The position numbers and the translations under genes were made by a program. Shown one piece after another: positions 1-8,500 of a stretch of 52,724 nucleotides of DNA. Origin of the DNA: an uncultured Alphaproteobacteria bacterium. GTDB lineage: Bacteria; Pseudomonadota; Alphaproteobacteria; Rs-D84. Position 1 is the first letter of the stretch. Each line of letters opens with the position of its first letter. The stretch is from the NCBI GenBank assembly GCA_937903135.1, contig CALDAH010000002.1:1-52724 (forward strand), written 5' to 3'. The notes under the pieces were generated by a model. It was given only the letters and a program-made list of their open reading frames with translations, was not told where the DNA came from and searched no databases.

Positions 1-716
1 AGTGCGTATTCTTCGGCGTCGGATACCGATTCGGGGAATAATTTAATCAGCCTGTCTAAATCAATCTCTTCGTATTCTTTTTCCGCGTGGCCGTATATTC
101 GTTTAAATGTTTCTATGCTATTATCATATTTTGCCGCGGCATCACTTACGGCGTATTTCGCCATCTCGACCCGGGCAGACGCCTGGGCGACATCCGTCCG
201 CGTAAGTGTCCCGACCGTCAGCATATCCACGCAGCGGTCGTGATATTCCTGCAATACGCGCTGATTATTTTGATTCAGCCGTAAAATCTCGGCCGTATTC
301 AGAACGTTTATATATGCGTTTATCGCGTTTAATAAAACCTCTTGCTCGGTCGCGTATAATACGGCCTTTTGCGATGCCAGCATACCCTTGGCCGCCTTTA
401 TTGCGGCGATTGTTGAAAACCCTTGGAATATATTTTGCTGGAACTCAACACCTATCTGTTTTGGGACATAATCATATGTCTCGGACGATAGCTTTGTTCG
501 CGCGGCGGATATATTCCCCGACAGCCCGACGTATGGCCGCAGCTCGGTCTTGGCCAAATCCAGGTCTGCGCGGGCGGCATCTACTGCGTCGCGCTGACGT
601 GCGATAATCGGGTTATTATCATATACATCCCGCAGCGCAGAATACATATCAGCCATCGCACTGGATGACATCACCGCCGTAACTAAACACCCACAGACCA
701 CATATTTTATTTTCAT
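1..716 (-). CDS. TolC-family outer membrane efflux protein (partial, C-terminus outside window)
   Basis: The minus-strand reading frame is open from the ATG at 716 to the window edge and gives about 238 residues. It begins with a signal peptide (MKIKYVVCG..., cleavage after about residue 22, SSAMA). Next comes a helical TolC-type region with recognisable segments (ALRDVYDNNPIIARQRDAVDA, cut here: 'NNPII', 'AARADLDLAKTELRPYVGLSG', then 'EFQQNIFQGFSTIAAIKAAKG' in part, and 'VGTLTRTDVAQASAR'). The TolC family forms the outer-membrane channel of tripartite pumps. A GGGGA ribosome site lies just upstream of the start. The gene follows the second ABC permease by about 20 bases and is the last visible gene of the exporter operon. 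The C-terminal half lies beyond position 1. Confidence 0.9.
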   Translation of the reverse strand, partial: MKIKYVVCGCLVTAVMSSSAMADMYSALRDVYDNNPIIARQRDAVDAARADLDLAKTELRPYVGLSGNISAARTKLSSETYDYVPKQIGVEFQQNIFQGFSTIAAIKAAKGMLASQKAVLYATEQEVLLNAINAYINVLNTAEILRLNQNNQRVLQEYHDRCVDMLTVGTLTRTDVAQASARVEMAKYAVSDAAAKYDNSIETFKRIYGHAEKEYEEIDLDRLIKLFPESVSDAEEYA

Positions 717-736
717 ACATTTCCCCTTCGCCGGAT

Positions 737-1828
737 TTATAACGTTGTTTTAAATTTCTTTATCGCGATAAACCATATTATCGCCCCGCCGCACAGCATT
801 ACCATGCACTGCCGAGTAAAGTATGCAATATCATTACCTTTAAGCATTAGGTTACGCACCATATACGCATAATGACTTAAAGGGTTTGAATAACTAATAT
901 ATTGCAACACTCGCGGCATGTTTTCCGTAGGAATTATCGCCCCGGATAACATTAGCGCTAAAAACGCTACGATAACAACGCCCAGTAATGCCTGCTGTTG
1001 CGTTTTCGTATAGTTCGCCAACAGCACCGATATTCCCGATGCCGGAACACAGAAAACAAAAAAACCGATAATGAACAGCGTCCACGACCCGACGAATGGA
1101 ATTTTATAAACCATTAAACCTATTGCAACAATTGACATCATAATTATAAATGTTACGGCAATATACGGCAGAACTTTCCCTAAAATAATATCGTATTTAG
1201 ATATCGGGGCGGATACCAGGGTTTCAATTGTTCCGGTTTCTTTTTCCTTGGTTATTGAAATAGTTATTAATATTAATAACGATAAAAAAACCAAAATCGC
1301 GATCAGTGACGGAACGATAAACCATTTAGTATTAAGTTCCGGGTTAAATAATATTCGCAGATCAAATTTAATCGGGGACGCAGGCAATACATACCCAGAT
1401 TCACCGACCGCCGATAAAACGATCCCCTGCAGATAGCCTTCTATGCTCTGCGCTTTTAGTATATTCATAGAATCAATTAAAATCTGAATCTGGCCGTCCC
1501 CGCGGGCGATACTGCGCGTAAGTCCACCCGCCGGTGCGACAATTGCCACGTCTGCGGCGCCGCTTTGCACGGCGGCGACGGGGTCGCGCACGGACGCATC
1601 TGCGCGAATAAACCACCCCGACCCGATTGCGTGGTTATAAACCTTTTCCATAACGAAATCACCCGGTGCGACATCCACCGCCAGTCGCAGATTATTCGCC
1701 TCCAGCGTGATTGCACCGCTGTATAAAATCAACTGAACGGCCGGCATAACCATAACCGCGATCAGCAGAACCGGATCACGAATCAGGCCTATTATCTCTT
1801 TTTTAAAAAATCCCCACAGCTTTTTCAT
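737..1828 (-). CDS. ABC-2 type permease of exporter (YbhR/YhhJ-like)
   Basis: This 363-residue inner-membrane protein has the ABC-2 permease layout: one transmembrane segment near residues 20-40, a large periplasmic domain (about 45-170), then five hydrophobic segments to the C-terminus. The signature 'LFNPELNTKWFIVPSLIAIL' marks the YbhS/YbhR/YhhJ group of drug or ion exporters. It should pair with the permease encoded just upstream, whose stop overlaps this start (both at 1828), so the two are probably translationally coupled and form a heterodimer. The substrate cannot be told from sequence. Ends 20 bases before the TolC-like gene. Confidence 0.9.
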   Translation of the reverse strand: MKKLWGFFKKEIIGLIRDPVLLIAVMVMPAVQLILYSGAITLEANNLRLAVDVAPGDFVMEKVYNHAIGSGWFIRADASVRDPVAAVQSGAADVAIVAPAGGLTRSIARGDGQIQILIDSMNILKAQSIEGYLQGIVLSAVGESGYVLPASPIKFDLRILFNPELNTKWFIVPSLIAILVFLSLLILITISITKEKETGTIETLVSAPISKYDIILGKVLPYIAVTFIIMMSIVAIGLMVYKIPFVGSWTLFIIGFFVFCVPASGISVLLANYTKTQQQALLGVVIVAFLALMLSGAIIPTENMPRVLQYISYSNPLSHYAYMVRNLMLKGNDIAYFTRQCMVMLCGGAIIWFIAIKKFKTTL

Positions 1829-2955
1829 TACTCAAGTGTCCTTTTGAAACGCACCAGGCACGCCGTTAGCATAACCACTGCAATCACGACCAATGCTAAA
1901 AACCCGGGCCAGAGATCCGCAATCCCGCTGCCTTTTAAAAACTGATCGCGTGATATATCAATATAAAAACGCGCCGGGAATATTGATGATACGGCCTGAT
2001 ACCCGCGTCCCATATATTCCACGGGGAAAACAAATCCGGATAATACAATCGCCGGCAACAGGCCAACAATACACGCAAATTCAATTGCCACATCCTGCTT
2101 ATGCGTTGAAACAGATATATATAACCCGATTGCTAAATATCCCAAAATAAACAACAACGTCGCCAGTATCAGAATAATATAACTGCCGACAAACGGAACA
2201 CCGAATACGACGCGCCCGACGATAAATACCAATACAAACCCGATAAAGCTAAGTATCGCATACGGCAAAACTTTCCCGGCAATAATCTCAAGCGTTGTTG
2301 CGGGCGTAGATAACAGCATCTCCATTGATCCGCGTTCCCATTCGCGACATATCGTAAGTGTGGTCAGCATAATCGCAACCAATGCGATTATAACCGCCGT
2401 CAGTCCCGGGACAGAAAACCATCGGGAATTAAGTTCCGGATTAAATAAATATCGCGACTGAAATCGCAGCTTTTCCGCAACAGTCCCGCGCGGTATATCG
2501 TTTATTTTAAAATACGCGTTTTTGTTTATGGTACGTAAATAATTAGTAACCGCGATAATAGACGAGTTATCAGCACCATCAACCATAACCTGAACCGTCC
2601 CGGGCCGATCGCCGGACATCATATCGTGCTCAAAACGCGGCGGGATAACCAATGCGACGCGTGCCCGTTCGGCCACCATTTCATTAAACGCATCATTGGG
2701 ATTGGAAATATCATATGGCTTAAAATAATTAGAACTTGCAAACGTTTCAACCAGCTTTCGGGAACTCTGGGTGATATCTGCGTCATTATATGCCATATTA
2801 ATTGACCGAATATTAAACTCAATAGAATTCCCCAGCACCAACACAATCAGCAGCGGCAGCAGCAACGCCATAATTAATGTAAACGGATCACGCAGAATAT
2901 GCTTAAACTCTTTGGAAAAAATCGCCGCGGCACGACGATATGAAAACGCTATCAT
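1828..2955 (-). CDS. ABC-2 type permease of exporter (YbhS-like)
   Basis: This 375-residue inner-membrane permease has an N-terminal transmembrane segment (about residues 28-45), a periplasmic domain, the signature 'LFNPELNSRWFSVPGLTAVI', the cytoplasmic coupling segment 'CREWERGSMEMLLSTPATTL', and five C-terminal transmembrane segments. It belongs to the same family as the next gene, but the two are clearly divergent. The start overlaps the end of the upstream ATPase gene by 4 bases (2952-2955), and the stop overlaps the next start. With its partner and the two ATPases it should form the inner-membrane part of a YbhFSR-type efflux pump. Confidence 0.9.
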   Translation of the reverse strand: MIAFSYRRAAAIFSKEFKHILRDPFTLIMALLLPLLIVLVLGNSIEFNIRSINMAYNDADITQSSRKLVETFASSNYFKPYDISNPNDAFNEMVAERARVALVIPPRFEHDMMSGDRPGTVQVMVDGADNSSIIAVTNYLRTINKNAYFKINDIPRGTVAEKLRFQSRYLFNPELNSRWFSVPGLTAVIIALVAIMLTTLTICREWERGSMEMLLSTPATTLEIIAGKVLPYAILSFIGFVLVFIVGRVVFGVPFVGSYIILILATLLFILGYLAIGLYISVSTHKQDVAIEFACIVGLLPAIVLSGFVFPVEYMGRGYQAVSSIFPARFYIDISRDQFLKGSGIADLWPGFLALVVIAVVMLTACLVRFKRTLE

Positions 2956-3863
2956 CGGTTCTGCCCCTCTACTAATCTTATAAATACATCTTCCAGTGAT
3001 GGTGTTATCTGGGTTATCGTGAAATATTTTTTATATTTCTTTATCTCTTTATCAGCCTCTATCCCGTCTTTGAAACGTATATGATAGTGTCGCCCGTATG
3101 GTTCAAAAATATCTAATATATCGGCCGGCGGGATAACAGGATTTTTTACCCGCGGGGTAAAATTATAAAGTGAATCGCCAAATGTTTTTTTCTTTAATGT
3201 ATTCGGGGCATCCACGGCAATTAATTCCCCGGCCCGCATTAACGCAACACGGGTACAGTTTTCCGCCTCGTCCATGTAATGGGTCGTAACAAAAACCGTT
3301 TTCCCCGACGCGGCCAATGTTTTAATCAGCGACCAAAACCGCTGCCTGGATTTTGGCGCAACGCCGGCCGTCGGTTCATCTAAAAATATAATTTTCGGGT
3401 CATGCAACAACGCAACGCACAGTGCAATTTCCTGCTTTATCCCGCCCGGTAAATCTTTAACCACAACCGATAACTTATGACGAAAATCAATAAAATCCAG
3501 CAGTTCCCCGCGCCGACGTAAATAGTTATCGCGATCCATCCCACGCAGTGCCGCGGCGAAATCAAAGTTTTCCTTAACCGACATTTCGTCATATAAAGTA
3601 AACCGCTGGGACATATATCCCACCTTTTGTTTTATTATATTTTCGCGCCCGGCGATAAATTTTTCACCATCAATCGTAACTGTCCCGCGCGACGCCGGCA
3701 GCAACCCGCATAACACGCGAATCGTTGTCGTTTTCCCTGCCCCGTTTGCCCCTAAAAAACCAAATATTTCACCTGTGGCAACACCGAACGACACGTCGCG
3801 GACGGCATAAAAATCGTCAAATATTACCGATAAATTACGAACGTCAACGATTAAGTCTTTCAT
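2952..3863 (-). CDS. ABC transporter ATP-binding protein (catalytically complete NBD, YbhF C-half-like)
   Basis: This 303-residue nucleotide-binding protein has Walker A GANGAGKTT (38-46), signature LPGGI (138-142, first Ser of LSGGQ replaced by Pro), Walker B ending in D162-E163, and H-loop His in TTHYMDEA (H195). About 80 residues after the ATPase core form the C-terminal domain usual in this exporter group ('ITPSLEDVFIRL'). In E. coli YbhF two such domains are fused in one chain. Here they are separate genes: the preceding ATPase ends at 3860 and overlaps this start by 4 bases. The H-loop His suggests that this is the hydrolytically competent half. Confidence 0.93.
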   Translation of the reverse strand: MKDLIVDVRNLSVIFDDFYAVRDVSFGVATGEIFGFLGANGAGKTTTIRVLCGLLPASRGTVTIDGEKFIAGRENIIKQKVGYMSQRFTLYDEMSVKENFDFAAALRGMDRDNYLRRRGELLDFIDFRHKLSVVVKDLPGGIKQEIALCVALLHDPKIIFLDEPTAGVAPKSRQRFWSLIKTLAASGKTVFVTTHYMDEAENCTRVALMRAGELIAVDAPNTLKKKTFGDSLYNFTPRVKNPVIPPADILDIFEPYGRHYHIRFKDGIEADKEIKKYKKYFTITQITPSLEDVFIRLVEGQNR

Positions 3864-4585
3864 TTACTGCCCCGCTTTAAAAAGAAATCGTCAAACCCGG
3901 CCGATTTAGTTTTTTTTAATAACGCCTGCGGCTCACCAGAATCTAAAACATTCCCGTTTTCCATTAAAATAACCTCGCTACAGCGTTCTGCCTCGTCCAT
4001 GTATGCAGTGGTAATTAAAATCAAAATCCCACTTTCCCGGGCGGCGTGCAGCAAACTCCAGAACTCCCGACGACTAATCGGGTCAACGCCATTTGTCGGC
4101 TCGTCCAATAGCATAATCTGCGGCGATCGTAATAATGCACATATCAGCCCCAGCTTTTTATACATCCCACCCGACAGGTGTCCGGCCGGACGCGTTAAAA
4201 ATTTATCCAGCCGTGCCAGATGCAGCAGCTCTTCTTTTTTTGTTTTATATTCCCTGTCGGGAATTCCATATAACCGGCGAAAGAAATCCAGATGTTCATC
4301 AACGGATAAATCCGAATACAGACTTTGACTCTGGGGCATATATGCAATACTTTCGCGAATATCTTCAAAATCCACCGGCGTCCCCGCGCGGGTAAAATTT
4401 ATATCCCCATCGTCCGTTCGCATCAGCTTTAACAGCGTCCGAAAAAGCGTCGTTTTACCCGCCCCGGCCGGCCCGATAATACCGTACATATTCCCGGGTA
4501 AAAAATTCATCGTAACCCCGTTCAGGGCAACGACATCCTTGAACTTTTTTGTAACATTTGAAATATTAATTGCAATATCACTCAT
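3860..4585 (-). CDS. ABC transporter ATP-binding protein with degenerate H-loop (YbhF N-half-like)
   Basis: This 241-residue nucleotide-binding protein has Walker A GPAGAGKTT (38-46), signature LSGGM (137-141) and Walker B with D161-E162. The H-loop reads TTAYMDEA, so the switch His is Ala (A194). The same change is, from memory, typical of the first ATPase half of YbhF/RbbA-type fusions, so this is the probable N-terminal-half equivalent in an asymmetric heterodimer with the 2952-3863 product. It starts 8 bases inside the membrane-fusion gene and overlaps the next ATPase gene by 4 bases, consistent with one polycistronic message. Confidence 0.92.
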   Translation of the reverse strand: MSDIAINISNVTKKFKDVVALNGVTMNFLPGNMYGIIGPAGAGKTTLFRTLLKLMRTDDGDINFTRAGTPVDFEDIRESIAYMPQSQSLYSDLSVDEHLDFFRRLYGIPDREYKTKKEELLHLARLDKFLTRPAGHLSGGMYKKLGLICALLRSPQIMLLDEPTNGVDPISRREFWSLLHAARESGILILITTAYMDEAERCSEVILMENGNVLDSGEPQALLKKTKSAGFDDFFLKRGSK

Positions 4586-5336
4586 TTAACAGCGTGCTTT
4601 CAATTGTCATACCGGATTTTAATACCAAATCACTGTTATTAAAACGCACCTTTACACCATATACCAGCCGGGTGCGTTCTTCGCGTGTTTGAACATTTTT
4701 AGGAGTAAATTCAGCCTCTTCGCTGATTTTTATAATTTTTCCTGTAAACTTCATATCATCTGCCTCGGGTAAAAAACCTGTAACGGTTTGCCCGACACGC
4801 AGTTTATGCAGCATTTCATACGGAACATAAAAATATGCCCATATGTCATACGGATTTGCCAATGATATTAATGCCGCGCCTGGGGCAACAATCTCGCCCG
4901 GTTCGCGGAACTTTGTAATAACCATGCCATCAATTGGGGATTTTATTTTACACCATCCCAGCTTTAAATCGTTATCCTGTTTATTGCGTGACATTACATC
5001 AAACTCGGCCTGGGACATATGCCCCTTTTCGGCCAGTGCCGTCGCACGCTGATAATCATTATCAATCTGATGCGCTAATACCTTATACGTGTCACAGCTA
5101 AGCTCCAGCAACGGGTCACCGACGGAAACTGCGTCGCCCTCGGCGACCGAAAAGCTTGCAATATCAGATGAAACCCTGGCGGCTAAAATTACCTTGGTCG
5201 TCTCCAGCGTTCCGGCATAAACAAACGGGCGCGCGGCAATAATATGCTTTACCACCACAAAACCAATTATGGCAATAATCCCCAGAATAACAGATACAGT
5301 AATTATTTTCTTTTTCCCGATGGCAAATGAAAACAT
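4578..5336 (-). CDS. HlyD/YbhG-type membrane fusion (periplasmic adaptor) protein
   Basis: This 252-residue protein has one N-terminal membrane anchor (about residues 11-29), a biotinyl-lipoyl half-domain ('ARVSSDIASFSVAEGDAV'), a short coiled-coil hairpin (about 85-125) and the second lipoyl half ('IKSPIDGMVITKFREPGEI'). A beta-barrel domain follows ('IWAYFYVPYEM'), and the protein ends in the adaptor-type 'LKSGMTIEST'. It would bridge the inner-membrane permeases to the TolC-like channel. It is shorter than E. coli YbhG (about 330 residues), mainly in the hairpin. It is the first gene of the operon, with a strong purine-rich ribosome site (AGAAAGGGGAGAGG) before the ATG. Confidence 0.9.
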   Translation of the reverse strand: MFSFAIGKKKIITVSVILGIIAIIGFVVVKHIIAARPFVYAGTLETTKVILAARVSSDIASFSVAEGDAVSVGDPLLELSCDTYKVLAHQIDNDYQRATALAEKGHMSQAEFDVMSRNKQDNDLKLGWCKIKSPIDGMVITKFREPGEIVAPGAALISLANPYDIWAYFYVPYEMLHKLRVGQTVTGFLPEADDMKFTGKIIKISEEAEFTPKNVQTREERTRLVYGVKVRFNNSDLVLKSGMTIESTLLNE

Positions 5337-5430
5337 ACTTCCCTCTCCCCTTTCTTATAGATATGCGATGCGGATTTATTCACATTCTCAATCATTATCT
5401 ATTTTAATTAATTATTACACGTTTGTTTTC

Positions 5431-5478
5431 ATTGCAAAATAAAAAATAGATAAATTATATCTATTTTTTACTTGCAAT
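5431..5478. repeat. AT-rich inverted repeat upstream of exporter operon
   Basis: Left arm 5431-5452 (ATTGCAAAATAAAAAATAG, then ATA) and right arm 5458-5478 (TATCTATTTTTTACTTGCAA, then T) are near-perfect reverse complements of 21-22 bases, separated by 5 bases. One base is added and one changed in the left arm. A minus-strand TATAAT (5454-5459) sits at its centre. It could be an operator for the exporter operon or an extruding hairpin. No terminator function is likely, because it is AT-only near the loop and a separate GC-rich terminator ends the autotransporter gene. Confidence 0.6.
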
Positions 5479-5554
5479 AGTATTTTTTGCATTGCTGAAA
5501 ATTATAAGATTAGTCCGGGCCGTAAAAAATAATGCAGATTTTCCCATGGTATAA

Positions 5555-5577
5555 AAAACCGCCCATCGGGCGGTTTA
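5555..5577 (-). terminator. Rho-independent terminator of autotransporter gene
   Basis: On the minus strand, a few bases after the autotransporter stop, the sequence reads AAACCGCCC-GAT-GGGCGGTTT followed by Ts. This is a GC-rich 9-bp stem with a 3-base loop. Confidence 0.85.
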
Positions 5578-5579
5578 CG

Positions 5580-8500
5580 TTAAAATCTGTATGACCCAGA
5601 TAATCTGACGCGGTGCATCTGAATATCTGAATTATGCTGATAGCGGTAATCCAGTCCGACCTGAACACCGACCGCGGACAAGAATTCAACACCGCCGCCG
5701 ATATTTGCCCATAACGGGTCAATATTTATATCGTAATTAGTATAATCATTCGCGGATGCAAACTTATACTTAGCGGAATCCGGCGCACCCAGTACATCAT
5801 ATTCTATGCCGACCGATGCATATGGGCGGATCTGAAACCATGCAGATGGATAGATACGCTTCTGGGCGGTTAATGAATACCCCGGGGTTAAAATCATATA
5901 ACCATCTGATTTCAGTGTCATATAATCGTCGCCGGCGGCCTTTTCTGTGACTGAAAATCCGGTATTATATCCAACGCGGGCATATACGTTCCCGACAATA
6001 TACTGATTCAGCCAGTCATGCAACAGCCCCCATTCGGAAATCAAGCTAAATGCAGTTCCCGTTCCATCAATAGAATCAACATAATTCTGATCACGGGTAA
6101 CATTTAACACATGAATATCCAAGAATGCATTTCCATAAACACGTGTTTTTGTCCCCAATGTTTTCAGTAAATATCCGCCCAATCCGATATTTGTATCGGC
6201 GACGTCAACATCTACGTGTCCTGCAATATATTGCCCTGGCAGATAGCCCAGATCCATCGTATCGGAATTATCACCCGACATGTGCGATACACGCCCCATA
6301 AGCCCTAAAATCAGTGTTTCTGATTCCTGCCAATCGTATCCACCTGTGATACTGAAACGATTCCCGCTAACGCTTTTTCCGTCGGCAACATCTTGGTTAA
6401 ACATACCAAAATCAACATCTGCCCATGCCTTTCTTAAATTACGGTTACGATTCCAAATAAATTCATCAAACATATGATCTTCGGCATCGCGGAACGTGGT
6501 ATGTTCGTTTAATACAACACTGCCGGCGATCTGTTCAATCTCGCGTGCTTGGAACAATCTGCTAAACCGCGCCAAAGCTTCGCCATCACGCTGCAGATTA
6601 TAATACTCCATGCGTTTATAAAGCTCATTTGCCATCTGTTCCAGATTTGTCCCTTTAAATATCAGCGGAATTGCCTCAATCGGGGTACGGTTATAGAACT
6701 GGGTTTCTTCAAGTCTTCCGAGCAGCAGATTATCCAACGCGCCGGCAGATACATATTCCCCGTGCGTATGTCCGGCCTCGCGTTCTACGATTGGCTGAAT
6801 TCTGAAAATCTCAACCGGGCCACCAAAACGCGGATCAAATACGATATACAGGCTATCTGGATTTCCATCCCCGTCGGTATCACGCAATGCAATATACGCC
6901 GGCAGATCGCTATCCGTGCTGTTATATTTATTCAACGCATCCAGGTAGTTAAAACATAAACTACCATCGGCATTACAGAAATTAACATTCAGATTACGTA
7001 CCTTGGTCGCTAAATCCTGAATACCGTCATCGGCGTGCAAGAACCAGATTGCCTTACCCGGATTAACGATATCAAAAATATCAATTCCGATCTGCCCGTC
7101 TTTAAGTGACGTTAGGTTTGATCCCTGGCCGATATTTTCAACCTGCGATACAAATGTTCCGCCAACCGAGATTAACGGTTTTGCTGCGTCACCTGCAACA
7201 TTCGTAATCTGCCCCAATGTACTATCATCGGCCAGGCTGACATCTGCCCAGTAATTATATTGCGTGGCCGGTGCATCACTGTTCGCGAATTCGGGTAATA
7301 TCACCGCGTTAATACGACTGAAATCATTAAATATATAATTCCCGCCAATTGTCATATGTTCCAGTCCGATAAAATCAACATTCCCGGATACATTTCCCAA
7401 AACGTTCATATTCAGCCAGTTTGTTATCGGATTAGCACGTATTTGCAAATCTGTTGCGATAATATCCCCGCCCGAGATTATGTTATTTGCATCACGATAC
7501 CCGATCGTAACATCGCTGGAGTTCAATACCAATGCCCCGGACGATTGTTCAATCCCTTTTACGTTAATTTTTGATGCGGTAATCGCATATGCATCATCGG
7601 CAACATTTACCGCCCCCGGGTTCATCGGAGCAATAGAATTATAATTTTGATACAGCATATCCGGTGTTGTAAATACCCCGGCCGATACCAACCCGCGCCC
7701 GGCCAATGTTGCCGTTCCCGCGACCATGGTAAAGCTGTCAACCAATGCATCACCCGTCCCGGTATTTAACGTCAACGCGCCACTGTTATTTGTAACAGTT
7801 CCCATTTTAACCAGATTTGGATAATCGTTATTAATCGCCCCCTGGGCAAAGATGCTAAGCGTGCCATTATTAACAACATTGCCGATATTAATTGCATTCG
7901 GGTTCTGCGCCGCGGCACTGGCCCGCGCTAATAACATCAATATGCCATTATTATCAACATCCCCGGCCGTGATTGTATTCGCGGCAATATCTACGTCCGC
8001 AACGTTTGAAACAGTTATATCACCGCCAATATCAAATGCATTGGCAATGCGATAGTCAACCGAATTACCAATCGCGGAAAAATCCCCGCCTGTGGTAATG
8101 CTGGCCGCGTTAACGGTTGCACTGTTACGTGTTAAATTCAGTGTTCCCGACCCGGTTCCGCCAACCGCCCCTTGGACTAAATTACCGGCGGCATATATAT
8201 CACCACTGTTAATAACCGTGGCATCTATGTTTGCAACGCCCGCGGCAACATTTAACGATGCCATATCCAACGACGATGCGGCGGTTATATTTAATTGCTG
8301 CGCACCGGCCAACAAACGAATCGCACCGGCGGTAACGGTTGAACCGTTAATTGTAAAGTTCTGATAATTATCAACATTTCCAACGGTTACCGCGCCATTT
8401 GCAGTTAATTTAGCATTTGCACGGTTTTCAATATCACGGGTTGTGATTGCACCTGCGGTGGAATCAATATTTAACGTCGAACGGTTTGTAATTTTATTAT

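Noticed and set aside
206..607. Plus-strand frame opposite the TolC-like gene
   Set aside because: The minus strand encodes a recognisable TolC protein with signal peptide and ribosome site.
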